Assembly: GCA_964494325.1 (NCBI GenBank) | Contig: CAZBTJ010000035.1 | Location: 1 to 42,672 of the forward strand | Origin: JAIPFM01 sp964494325 | Lineage (GTDB): Bacteria; Planctomycetota; Phycisphaerae; Sedimentisphaerales; Anaerobacaceae | Length of the DNA stretch: 42,672 bases | Direction: 5' to 3' | Part shown: one piece after another, positions 1-7,727 of the stretch | Position numbering within the stretch: position 1 is the stretch's first letter | How the letters are laid out: every line of letters starts with the position of its first letter | Made by a program: the position numbers and the translations under genes | Notes under the pieces: generated by a model | What the model saw: the letters and a program-made list of their open reading frames with translations, nothing else | Databases searched by the model: none | Told to the model about the DNA's origin: nothing

Positions 1-601
1 GTTCGCCCTGGTCGCACCCAGTAGCTTTAGAACTCATTCACAGTAACCTTATTTCGACACAGAATAGGCCAATCTTTAGGCATTCCTCTTCAAATGCCAA
101 ATGACTAGAATTAGCACCAAAAGGCAGCATCGAACCCTTTTCACCACTGCTTTGGGGGGAAATCAACGTTTTCACTATGATGAGGCGCTAGAAATTCTGA
201 TTCCTCTCGAAATCAGCCAACTGGTTTTCATCACATCTACACATCACGCAGACTCCTGAACCCTCAACCTTTTTCGCAATGCCCTTCTCAATCTCGTCCA
301 ATGAAGTACAGACACACAAAATGGCAATATATCTACATCCCTAGAAAATGTATAGGGTAATTATTGAGGGTGAATGTAATAATTGCCTTTTGAGCGGAAA
401 ACAGAAGGTTTTTGCATCCTGGCAAGGAAGGAGAATCAGCCTTAAGTTGAAGCTAAGCTGACTTTTTCCCGACGCAGTCCAGAATCAAAAGATTCGCTCA
501 CACACCTAACCGAATTTTTGGAGGTGCCCTTAATGCCCCATCCTTCATTGGAAATTCAAGTCGCAACGTTCTTCAGGACTCTGATGATGTGTCTCCATGA
601 C
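1..601. other. Left-end region without a recognisable gene
   Basis: I see no credible coding frame, RNA gene or strong terminator here. The region is AT-leaning with several stops in all frames. The short frame at 518-724 overlaps the 3' end of the opposing NYN gene and has no supporting ribosome-binding site. It may hold the distal end or regulatory region of a gene outside the window. Confidence 0.5.
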
Positions 602-1477
602 CTAAGGCGCATGACAGCCACTGACAATGAATCCACCCGATTTTTCATCACGAATCAAATCGAGTATGCCCTCGGTTCCGGCCTCTTCCAGGAGCTGGCC
701 AAAGGAGCTGAATCCATAATGTGATTCACTAAATCCAGGTTTTCGGCGTTTCAGGGTTTGCTTAAGCATGGAACCCCAGATCCGGCCTTCTTCACCCCGT
801 TCTTCCAGAAGCGCCTCATAGGTTTCCACAATAAGATCCCAGGCTTCCTGCTTCTTGGCATCCGCCGGAGACACAGGTTTGGGCTTGACCTTGGGCTTGG
901 CCTTGGTTTCGCGTGCAGGCTTGCGTCCATTACCATTCGCAGGGGCAGGGGCAGGGGCAGGGGCAGGAGACACCACACGCGGTTTTCGACGTGGACGCGG
1001 CGGTTTGACCAAATCATCATAGGAGATAAACTCGTCGCAATTGGCGATCAGCAAATCAGATGTGGAGTTCTTTACACCCACCCCAATCACGGTTTTATTG
1101 TTTTCCCGAAGCTTGCTCACCAGAGGGGAGAAATCAGAATCACCACTAATGATCACAAAGGTATCCACATGTTCTTTGGTGTAGCAGAGGTCAAGGGCAT
1201 CTACAACCATACGAATATCCGCAGAGTTTTTACCCGACAATCGTACGTGCGGGATTTCGATCAACTCGAAGGACGCTTCGTGCATGGACGCCTTAAATTC
1301 CCTATAGCGGGCCCAATCAGAATACGCCTTTTTAACCACAATATTGCCCTTGAGAAGAAGGCGTTCAAGCACCTTGGCAATGTCAAACTTGGCATAGTCA
1401 GCGTCTCGGACACCCAACGCCACATTTTCAAAATCACAAAAGACTGCCATATTCTTGGTATCAACCGAATGGGTCAT
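602..1477 (-). CDS. NYN-domain (LabA/DUF88-like) protein with C-terminal LOTUS/OST-HTH domain
   Basis: This 291-aa cytoplasmic protein is probably an RNA-directed nuclease or RNA-binding regulator. Residues about 10-160 form a PIN-like NYN domain with the expected acidic positions: FCDFEN near the start, SADIRMVVDAL in the middle and ISGDSDFSPLV later. Residues about 165-205 are a Pro/Ala and Lys/Arg-rich linker encoded partly by a GGGGCA hexamer repeated in tandem (about 938-966). Residues about 212-285 resemble a LOTUS/OST-HTH domain (WGSMLKQTLKRRKPGFSES...GFSSFGQLLE). The ATG at 1477 is preceded by AAGGAA. NYN-LOTUS architecture is established for LabA-like proteins; the actual substrate cannot be told from sequence. 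It stands alone on its strand. Confidence 0.85.
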   Translation of the reverse strand: MTHSVDTKNMAVFCDFENVALGVRDADYAKFDIAKVLERLLLKGNIVVKKAYSDWARYREFKASMHEASFELIEIPHVRLSGKNSADIRMVVDALDLCYTKEHVDTFVIISGDSDFSPLVSKLRENNKTVIGVGVKNSTSDLLIANCDEFISYDDLVKPPRPRRKPRVVSPAPAPAPAPANGNGRKPARETKAKPKVKPKPVSPADAKKQEAWDLIVETYEALLEERGEEGRIWGSMLKQTLKRRKPGFSESHYGFSSFGQLLEEAGTEGILDLIRDEKSGGFIVSGCHAP

Positions 1478-1642
1478 ATAAAAATCGTTCCTTCAGTATT
1501 TTCACTATAATGCCTTACAGAAAACAGAGTTTCGCAAAGCGGTTCACTGTCCCAGGTGCTTTTTGGCCCAATTAGCAAGCATTATCAGCCACCAACCGCG
1601 ATCCGCAAACTTTATTGACCTGGAACGGACAATATTGCCACA

Positions 1643-2340
1643 TCATAGCATGTAACAGGTGTTATACCAAAGGTTTTTCAAAACTCGACATGACAACTTC
1701 TTTTGGCGGTTAGAGCGTGTCCTAACAGTCCCACCCAGGACAATCGCAGTGCCGATGAGGACAAGATTGTCTGTATCGCCCAGGGCCGCCTTCATTTCTT
1801 CCAGGCGGTCTACACACCCTGTCACGTTGCCCGGGGCAAACTTCACAGCCAGGAACACCTGCTTTTCATTGATGACCTTGAATGATCTCCTTGTCCTGAT
1901 CTTTTTTGATGACGTTCCAGATCGTGGGAAAATTCAAAGCCCCGGGTGCATCAATGGCGTCACCCAAACCCACCATGTCCATATTGAAATAGGTGACCAC
2001 CTGATCCATGGTCACGTCGTCACAGGGGTTGGACACGGATTCCTGACGATCCGGCTTCATAATCGCGCGAAAAACTCGATCCTTGACTGTAAAGGCCAGA
2101 AAATCCCGTTCGCCCTCCGGCTCTTTTTTCACATCTCTACTCTGCCGTCAAACTCTGGCGGCCTTGCATCTCATCTCGGGCCAACCACTCGACATAACTT
2201 TTGATTCAGTCCCCATCCACACGCAGTTGGTCGTTGGGATCATTCGCATTGTCTCTTGTCCTCTGCGCATAAGAACTGCACACCAAAACCGTCAACACTA
2301 CCACAAATATACGGGGTATCCAACGCACACGCCCAGACAT
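1643..2340 (-). pseudogene. Decayed secreted M28-family aminopeptidase
   Basis: The remnant starts at ATG 2340 with a good GAGGAG ribosome-binding site and encodes a signal peptide (MSGRVRWIPRIFVVVLTVLV...SSYAQ). The frame then meets TGA at 2206-2208 and continues in frame as IKSYVEWLARDEMQGRQ. That string closely resembles the N-terminal 'hieyLAsDEMeGR' signature of M28 peptidases. After another stop, a second block (about 2132-1866) carries VTYFNMDMVGLGD, resembling the M28 N-x-D-M-V-G segment. A frameshift near 1870 joins it to a third block ending at 1643. The zinc-binding core between blocks one and two is missing, so the gene is dead. The M28 assignment rests on these two motifs only. 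Confidence 0.7.
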
Positions 2341-2946
2341 ATCACGACTCCTCAAATGTATCATTTCTGCGGTTTTTGGCGTTTCAGTTCAAATCAACCA
2401 TTCCCCTGAATGTTCCCGTCGATCCATCAGACTCTCGCATTATAGGTTGAAACCCCTACAATCCAAAGAAATTCTCTCTTCTGGGCGCACAATTCGGACG
2501 CCGGAACCCAAATAGCAGAATCAGCCATTGTACAGCACAAGTGGTACCATGGTTTGGGTTCCCTTCACCCCTTCCTTTCCCCAGTCCTTTTTTGCGTGAT
2601 TTCTGCTTGCTGTCTTGCCAGCAGCAGCAAGCACATTTCTGTGCACAATGCAATTCTATGAACTGTCGAAAAAGGTTTTTTTATCATTGACAGTCTCTCC
2701 TGTATTGTATATCAAAAACACATAAGATAGACACTTAGCGGCAAACCTCATCATTGGAGGATGGGGCATCTAAGGAAAGGAAGCTTTAAAAGCACGTCAT
2801 TTTTTTTTCGCTTATCGACTTGACATGAGGAGAGATCACCCTGTAGGCAGATCAAGAAGATGTGGGGCGATTTATGGTGAGTCCTTTCCACTCATTGTCA
2901 CGCCGTGTTATTACGGATTAACTTGCTGTTTTGAAAGGGAAGTCAA
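2341..2946. other. Long intergenic region before the repeat lipoprotein gene
   Basis: About 600 bases carry no gene I can support. The leftmost bases hold the ribosome-binding site of the dead M28 gene on the minus strand. The right half contains a TTGACA promoter-like element near 2687 and a poly-T run around 2802-2809. A possible 2456-2653 minus-strand frame has no start context or family resemblance. Confidence 0.45.
2687..2715 (+). promoter_or_regulatory. Possible sigma-70-like promoter
   Basis: TTGACA at 2687-2692 is followed after 17 bases by TATCAA at 2710-2715; TATATC with a 15-base spacer overlaps it. If used, it would give the downstream lipoprotein gene a leader of more than 200 bases. 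The -35 match is perfect and the -10 is mediocre. Confidence 0.3.
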
Positions 2947-3843
2947 ATGAAAACAAGATTAATTCTGTTATCGTTGATGATGCTGGCTGTGGGTGGTTGT
3001 GGAAGAAAACATCGTGTTTACTCCACCAACAATTGTCTCAGAATGAATGGGTCCGATCCAGAATCCCAGAAGGCTTACTCCACAGCGACAGAGAGCGTCC
3101 CCGAGTCCTGGCCATACAGTGTTCAAGAGGTGCCCTCCAGAGAAAATTCAGCTTGGATAGAACCCATTACGCCCAAGACTTTTTGCTCAGATGATTTGGT
3201 TGCCGAAGCAATAAGTAGCGTACGAGAATTTCAGAAAACCCCAGAGGTTGCCCAACACCACCCTGAGCCAGTCCAGCCACCTGTAACCTTGATGACGCAC
3301 TTGCCTTCCTCAACCACGCTGATTTCGCAGTCGCCCTCAACTGGTGCAATTGCCAGTCGCCCCACGTCCACAGAAATGGTGGCATTTCTTGAGGGAAGAA
3401 CTGACTCGGCCATTGGAGCCCCAGAGGTTGCCCACTACCCCGCCAAACCAATTCAGCCGCCTGTAGTCGTGAAGACGCACTCGCCTTCCTCGACCACGAT
3501 GATTACGGAGTCGCCCACAACTAGGGTAATTGGCAATCGCCCCACCTCTACAGAAATGGTGGCATTTCTCAAGGACAGCACTGGCTTGGCCGTTCTTGAA
3601 GCAAAGGAAGAAAAGCCCCCATGCGATGTGTCAACGACAAGAAGCATGAGACACCCTCGGAAAGCCCCTGGGATGGTCCCCAATACCATTAAAACGGTTG
3701 ACCCCATGGCGAATGGACAGTTGTCACTTTCGGTCACAACGTTTAACGGCACTCTCCCGCTTGAGGTGAGTCTAAGAAAACCCACAGATGCGGAAATGTC
3801 GGCCTTTCATAGAAGACAAAAAAAGAGCTCTAACCCCCATTGA
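2947..3843 (+). CDS. Putative lipoprotein with duplicated 60-residue repeat
   Basis: This is a 298-aa protein of unknown function. The N-terminus (MKTRLILLSLMMLAVGGC) is a lipoprotein signal with a plausible lipobox ending in Cys-18, so it is likely exported and membrane-anchored. Residues about 99-218 are two back-to-back 60-residue repeats, each beginning PEVA and containing RPTSTEMVAFL. A shorter degenerate third motif (KPTDAEMSAF) lies near the C-terminus. The sequence is rich in Pro, Ser and Thr and probably extended. The ATG follows a purine-rich GAAAGGGAAGT. I recognise no family. It could be a surface or periplasmic spacer-like protein whose conserved TEMVAFL motif binds something, but that is speculation. 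Confidence 0.7.
   Translation: MKTRLILLSLMMLAVGGCGRKHRVYSTNNCLRMNGSDPESQKAYSTATESVPESWPYSVQEVPSRENSAWIEPITPKTFCSDDLVAEAISSVREFQKTPEVAQHHPEPVQPPVTLMTHLPSSTTLISQSPSTGAIASRPTSTEMVAFLEGRTDSAIGAPEVAHYPAKPIQPPVVVKTHSPSSTTMITESPTTRVIGNRPTSTEMVAFLKDSTGLAVLEAKEEKPPCDVSTTRSMRHPRKAPGMVPNTIKTVDPMANGQLSLSVTTFNGTLPLEVSLRKPTDAEMSAFHRRQKKSSNPH
3241..3600 (+). repeat. Two tandem 180-bp in-frame repeats
   Basis: The units 3241-3420 and 3421-3600 both begin CCAGAGGTTGCCCA and stay in register for exactly 180 bases, encoding the two 60-residue repeats of the lipoprotein. Substitutions are scattered, so the duplication is not brand new but the length has been kept. Confidence 0.9.
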
Positions 3844-3933
3844 CAAATCGAGTGCTGGGACTATACTTCAAACTTTACTCAGCCATCCATTGGGCCCGAT
3901 ACGCATATTTTCTTTAGAAAAGTTGACACCTTG

Positions 3934-4284
3934 ATGAGCGAATATCAACAGTTACTAGACAAGATCCTGGCATTCCGGGATGCACGCGATTGGAAACAGT
4001 TTCATTCGCCCAAGAATCTGGCAGAAGGCCTCTCTATAGAAGCCGCCGAATTGATGGAGAATTTTCTCTGGAAGACCACCGACCAGTCGTATGAGCTGAA
4101 CAAAATAGAGCTGGCACGTATCAAAGATGAAGTGGGCGACATCTTCACATTCTTGATGTACCTCTGTCACGAACTCAAGATCGATTTGTTTGCCGAAACA
4201 AATCGAAAGATCGAAAAGAATGCCCTGAAGTACCCAATAGATAAGGCCAGGGGGAATTGTCTGAAGTACACGGAGTTTGAGTAA
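3934..4284 (+). CDS. MazG-like nucleotide pyrophosphohydrolase
   Basis: This 116-aa single-domain all-alpha protein belongs to the MazG / dCTP-pyrophosphatase-like superfamily, which hydrolyses (d)NTPs to monophosphates and pyrophosphate. The metal-binding signature is visible: EAAELMENFLW (ExxE type) followed by KDEVGDIFTFLMYL (ExxD type). DARDWKQFHSPKNLAEGLSIEAAEL is typical of the short family members. The start is taken at ATG 3934; a TTG directly in front is possible and there is no clear ribosome-binding site. It is a stand-alone housecleaning enzyme, about 90 bases after the lipoprotein gene and directly followed by repeat filler. Substrate preference cannot be read from sequence. Confidence 0.88.
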   Translation: MSEYQQLLDKILAFRDARDWKQFHSPKNLAEGLSIEAAELMENFLWKTTDQSYELNKIELARIKDEVGDIFTFLMYLCHELKIDLFAETNRKIEKNALKYPIDKARGNCLKYTEFE

Positions 4285-5063
4285 GAAAAGAAGGTGGGAA
4301 GGTACGAAAGTAAGAAAGCGGGAAAGCGGGAAGCGGGAAGCGGGAAGCGGTAGGCGGTAGGCGGAGGGACTGTCATTTAAGTGAGGCACGAACGATGACT
4401 GTCCCGGCTAAAAGCAGTCGGCTAGAATCGTACGCAAAGGCCGAACGGTTCGAAGCGAAGGGCGGAAAGCGGAAAGCGGAAAGCGGGAAAGCGGAAAGCG
4501 AGGTGGCCGCCAAGGCGTGAGCTTTGTCTCACAGCGCAGCGCTCACGATGTTGACTCAGGTTTCAGGTTTCATCCCTGACTTTTGTGCCCCTTTACCTAA
4601 CACTTAACACCAAACACTTAAAATTGAATCGCAGCGCCCCGCTCTCCTCGCAAATTTCCCTTGACACAATCTCCAGACAAGGGGAGAATTACTACAGACA
4701 TACAGGAGTTTTCAGACTGGCTCGTTGAGGCATTGGGAAAAAGAGAAACAGTCGATATCGGCTTTTCATCAGTGCTGCCTCGTCAAAGTAGTAGTCGCTT
4801 TGTAGTAAGTGATGCGAGGGCCAAAGTAACGCAACGGTTTTAGGCAGTAAATTGCGAGTTTTTTGGGAGAAGTTCTTGAGTAAAGGACAGATCAATAGTT
4901 CTGTAACTTTTTTGCCAGGAGAGGCAATGCGGAGATCAAATAAGAAACCAAGGGGCGATATCTGTCTAGACCAGTGGCGTTCTCTCCCTGCTTATGTTAA
5001 AGGCGCATGAGAGTTGGGAAAGTTGATTGTGTTATGTAGATTTTTTTGAAGGGAGATTGTGCC
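4285..5063. repeat. Repeat-filled intergenic region with simple-repeat flanks
   Basis: Immediately after the MazG stop the sequence becomes low-complexity (GTAAGAAAG and GCGGGAA / GCGGAAA iterations, 4285-4360 and 4458-4500) on both sides of the 97-nt unit described separately. From about 4500 to 5063 it is ordinary non-coding sequence. A weak TTG-start frame at 4661-4843 has no ribosome-binding site and resembles nothing I know. Confidence 0.7.
4361..4457 (+). repeat. 97-nt dispersed REP-like element, copy 1
   Basis: The element is identical to 11474-11570 except for one base (T4431 versus C11544). It begins GCGGAG and contains an imperfect inverted repeat: GGGACTGTCAT at 4366-4376 pairs with ATGACTGTCCC at 4395-4405, with one central T-T mismatch. 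A second small hairpin CGAAC-G-GTTCG lies near its end. A GGAG tetranucleotide overlapping the base of a mismatched palindrome is reminiscent of REP elements mobilised by RAYT-type transposases. No such transposase is in the window. Confidence 0.85.
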
Positions 5064-6017
5064 GTGAGAGCGAGAGTGTTTTTGTGGTTGCTGGCTGCGG
5101 GTTGTTTGGTCGTTTGTGTTTCAAAGGCAAGCGAGGTCAACGCAACTGGCAAATGGATCGTAAGTGAATCCGTATCCGAGATGGATGACACCAAGACAAT
5201 TGTGCTGTCTCTACCGGCGGAGACCCAAACCAGAGGGGTTGCTGGAAAAGCTATTTACCCTTCACTGAATATCCGTTGGGAGGAGAACAAGCTCGATATC
5301 TATTTCAACCTAGGGGTCATTATTGGAGGCTCATCAGACCAACCAAAGTGCAGAGTTCGACTTGACAGAAGATATGCAAGAACCCTGAAGTTCAATATCT
5401 CAACTGACTACAGGGGCATGTTTTGGAGAGGAAATCCGGAATGGATTATCAGAGACTTGCTAATGCACGAAAATCTTTGTCTTGAATTTGAACCATACGG
5501 AAAGTCAATAGAACTTGTTAAATTTGATTTGAGGGGACTAGTCTCCGTCATTTCAAGTCTAGCTGAAGCGGCCAAATTGCCTTACAAAACGCCCGCTTTG
5601 ACAGAAAACGAGAAAGTGATTCAAGATGTCTTGTTCAAGGAATTTACCACAGGATTCATGCCGATTATGGATAGTACTTGCATTCGCGATCTAGAGGCGA
5701 CGATCCCCCATGTTCCAGATTACGATTACGATATCCCCAAAATTACCAACGCTCTTAGCAAGGTTCACCAAAAGTCACCAGAGGCACGCTTCTTGATTAC
5801 AGAATATAGGAATTCATTCGTGAGCGAGCAAGACGCCAGAACCAAGGCACTACTTAGTAGAATAAAACGAGCTTTGTTATCTGCTTCAATCGCTGGAAAT
5901 GCCATTGAATCTAGTATTGAGGCGGGTCGAAAATATGGGCCATGCCTAACAATAACGATTGATATGATGGCGAAAAAACCAGGCCCGCCAAACACTAATG
6001 AAATCCCTGATTTATAA
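5064..6017 (+). CDS. Secreted VasI/TagO-like protein with unknown C-terminal half
   Basis: I start this at GTG 5064, preceded by GAAGGGAG at good spacing, rather than the upstream TTG at 5046; that gives 317 aa. The N-terminus (VRARVFLWLLAAGCLVVCVSKASE) is an export signal. Residues about 25-165 match the VasI/TagO family linked to type VI secretion: WIVSESVSEMDDTKTIVLSL, LNIRWEENKLDIYFNLG, STDYRGMFWRGNPE and EPYGKSIELVKFDLRGL. The family match is by motif order and is fairly convincing. The C-terminal about 150 residues are not recognised. No type VI genes are nearby, so this is an orphan periplasmic member whose role is open. Confidence 0.7.
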   Translation: MRARVFLWLLAAGCLVVCVSKASEVNATGKWIVSESVSEMDDTKTIVLSLPAETQTRGVAGKAIYPSLNIRWEENKLDIYFNLGVIIGGSSDQPKCRVRLDRRYARTLKFNISTDYRGMFWRGNPEWIIRDLLMHENLCLEFEPYGKSIELVKFDLRGLVSVISSLAEAAKLPYKTPALTENEKVIQDVLFKEFTTGFMPIMDSTCIRDLEATIPHVPDYDYDIPKITNALSKVHQKSPEARFLITEYRNSFVSEQDARTKALLSRIKRALLSASIAGNAIESSIEAGRKYGPCLTITIDMMAKKPGPPNTNEIPDL

Positions 6018-6117
6018 TATGACAATTGAGGAACGCTTAAAGGCATTTATGCCTCTGCTAAGTGATACCTTAAAGCGAAAATAGAGCTTATCAATTCGAA
6101 CCAAAGGAGAAAGAGAA

Positions 6118-6348
6118 ATGGAAAAACAATGCTCAAACTGTCGATCTTGGAGATGTTTTCAAGGACAAGACAAACCAGGCGAATGCCACCGCAAAGCACC
6201 CTCGCCAAATCCCCATATCTCTGCTGGGCCTCCGTCAACAATTACAGGAACCCTGTGGCCTATTACAAAACCTGAGCAGTGGTGTGACGAATTCAAAGCT
6301 AAACCTGAACAAGGAGATACAAGAGTCGCCGTAGGCGGATTAAACTAG
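6118..6348 (+). CDS. Small Cys-rich conserved hypothetical protein
   Basis: This 76-aa protein has a strong ribosome-binding site (AAAGGAGAAAG) before its ATG. Four cysteines are arranged CSNCRSW...GECHRKAP...WCDEF, with a WPITKPEQW segment before the last. This C-x2-C...C...WP...WC-x-EF pattern recurs in small uncharacterised bacterial and phage proteins. It suggests a compact metal or iron-sulfur site, though no partner is known. It lies 100 bases after the VasI-like gene on the same strand and could be co-transcribed. A repeat block follows it. Confidence 0.7.
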   Translation: MEKQCSNCRSWRCFQGQDKPGECHRKAPSPNPHISAGPPSTITGTLWPITKPEQWCDEFKAKPEQGDTRVAVGGLN

Positions 6349-6375
6349 AAGGGGTCAGGAAACCTTAAGGAAACC

Positions 6376-6500
6376 TTGAGGGTCAGCCCGACGGCCAGGG
6401 GCCGAAGGATGAAGTTTGAAGTGGGAAGTGTGAAAACTAAGAACCAATAACTGTTAACCAATAACTGGCGGCAAAGCCAGCGGCCAGAGGCCGAAGTGCG
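6376..6500. repeat. Modular dispersed repeat block A
   Basis: This block contains GGCCAGGGGCCGAAG (from 6393), a GAAAACTAAGAACCAATAAC stretch, a CTGTTAACCAATAACTGGCG stretch, and CGGCCAGAGGCCGAAG at 6480-6495. The same modules in the same order recur at 7455-7675, again directly downstream of a plus-strand gene. GGCC-AGG-GGCC forms a 4-bp mini-hairpin. Confidence 0.75.
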
Positions 6501-6644
6501 AAGGCTGAGTTCGAATGCTGTTGTTCGAGTTTGTTTTGGGCCGCCTCGCGTTGCTCGCTTGGCGGAAAACGTAATTAACGGCTTGTCTATAAAGTAGCAA
6601 ATTCTTTGTTGTTAACCGGATTACCTGTTGAACTGAAAGAACAC

Positions 6645-7451
6645 ATGACTAAATCTGAAACAAAAAGGAACTCAGCCATGATTCAACTCATAGGTATCCT
6701 CATAATCGTGAACACTCTCGTCATGTCTACATGGTGGCTCACCACGAAGCAATCATGGTCGTCTGGCTTCACGACAGTTTCCGTTCTCGCTTGCCTCATT
6801 GGCCTTGTGCTTGTTCTGAATGAACGAGCGATTGAGCTTAGTTTCGGCCCATTCGGGGCGCTCAAAACGGCCGCTCAGCAGGCCGAAACAGATGCCAAAG
6901 AAATTTCCGAAATCCGAAAGAGAGTTGAAGCACAAGCAGCAACCATGGATCTGGTTGCACAAAAAGCGACCGCAACTGCAGGTCAATTGCATAATATCAC
7001 TTTGAGTTCTGCAGAAGCTACTATAACTGAACTGATGGCTAATGCTTTTATGGGCGGCACAACCTTAGAAACACGACTTAACCTCCACGACGGTATTATT
7101 GCTAGCCTCAGAAAAATTGGCATAAAAGAAGATGAAATTTCCAAGGTCAACAAGATGTGGACGAAAGGAGTGGGTGTCATATACCACAGGAGCATCAGAT
7201 CTGCCTTAGAGGGACGCACAGAGCCAAATCATCTCAATGTAAAAGCCAGTCCTGAGTTACGCCAGGCATCAGAAGAATTTCAAAAACTGCAAGATTTTAG
7301 CAAATGGGAAGTTCCATCCCCAAATGACATGGAGTCTTTCATAGATGAAAAGGGGTTCATGAATGATACAGTGAAAGAGCTCATTGAGGATTATCGTCAT
7401 TTCTTGAAAACGGGCGACATCCGAAGGCGGGATGTTTTCGCTAATCTCTAA
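6645..7451 (+). CDS. Membrane protein with two N-terminal TM helices and coiled coil
   Basis: I start at ATG 6645 (268 aa); the reading frame is open upstream but only from a TTG without a ribosome-binding site. Two hydrophobic segments (about residues 13-33 and 43-62) are followed by an Ala/Glu/Gln-rich stretch (KTAAQQAETDAKEISEIRKR) that should be a coiled coil. The rest is a soluble, mostly helical C-terminal domain of about 140 residues. No family is recognised. The topology suggests a short periplasmic loop and a cytoplasmic body, as in small sensory or scaffold membrane proteins. It sits in the repeat-rich accessory stretch with no functional neighbours that explain it. Confidence 0.65.
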   Translation: MTKSETKRNSAMIQLIGILIIVNTLVMSTWWLTTKQSWSSGFTTVSVLACLIGLVLVLNERAIELSFGPFGALKTAAQQAETDAKEISEIRKRVEAQAATMDLVAQKATATAGQLHNITLSSAEATITELMANAFMGGTTLETRLNLHDGIIASLRKIGIKEDEISKVNKMWTKGVGVIYHRSIRSALEGRTEPNHLNVKASPELRQASEEFQKLQDFSKWEVPSPNDMESFIDEKGFMNDTVKELIEDYRHFLKTGDIRRRDVFANL

Positions 7452-7454
7452 GGG

Positions 7455-7675
7455 GGGCCCTGAGGGTCAGACCGGCGGCCAGGGGCCGGTGGCGAGACGC
7501 CGTGAGTAAGACGGTAAGAAGGCAAGCGGCGAGACGCCGAAGTGCGAAGGCTGAAGTAAGAAGTATGAAAACTAAGAACCAAGAACTGTTAACCAAGAAC
7601 TGGCGGCAAAGCCGGCGGCCAGGGGCCGGCGGCGAAACGCCGTGAGTAAGAAGATAAGAACGTAGGAAGGTAAGA
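7455..7675. repeat. Modular dispersed repeat block B
   Basis: The block holds two copies of the GC-rich module GGCGGCCAGGGGCCGG + (T/C)GGCGA(G/A)ACGCCG at 7474-7502 and 7614-7642, and a shorter GCGGCGAGACGCCGAAG near 7527. Between them are the CTAAGAACCAAGAACTG / TTAACCAAGAACTGGCGG modules also found in block A, plus GTAAGAAGGTAAG-like filler. CGGC-AAA-GCCG, GGCC-AGG-GGCC and GGCG-AAA-CGCC form three consecutive tiny hairpins. Confidence 0.8.
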
Positions 7676-7680
7676 AGCTG

Positions 7681-7716
7681 AGATAACTAAAGGCGCGACC
7701 CCTTTAGTTATCTTTT
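7681..7716 (+). terminator. Intrinsic terminator between convergent genes
   Basis: A perfect 13-bp stem, AGATAACTAAAGG (7681-7693) with CCTTTAGTTATCT (7701-7713), encloses a 7-base loop and is followed by TTT. It lies between the rightward membrane-protein gene and the leftward DUF1559 gene, and is better placed for plus-strand transcripts. Confidence 0.75.
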
Positions 7717-7727
7717 GAACGGGATAA

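Noticed and set aside
758..1510. 250-codon plus-strand ORF
   Set aside because: It lies fully antisense to the NYN-LOTUS gene, has Arg/Gly-rich composition from the PAP hexamer and no ribosome-binding site.
4285..4510. CRISPR array from GCGGGAA / GCGGAAA iterations
   Set aside because: Units are 6-8 bases, variable, without uniform spacers, and no cas genes are in the window. It is simple-repeat filler.
4661..4843. 60-aa ORF between repeats and VasI-like gene
   Set aside because: TTG start without ribosome-binding site, no recognisable similarity and no context.
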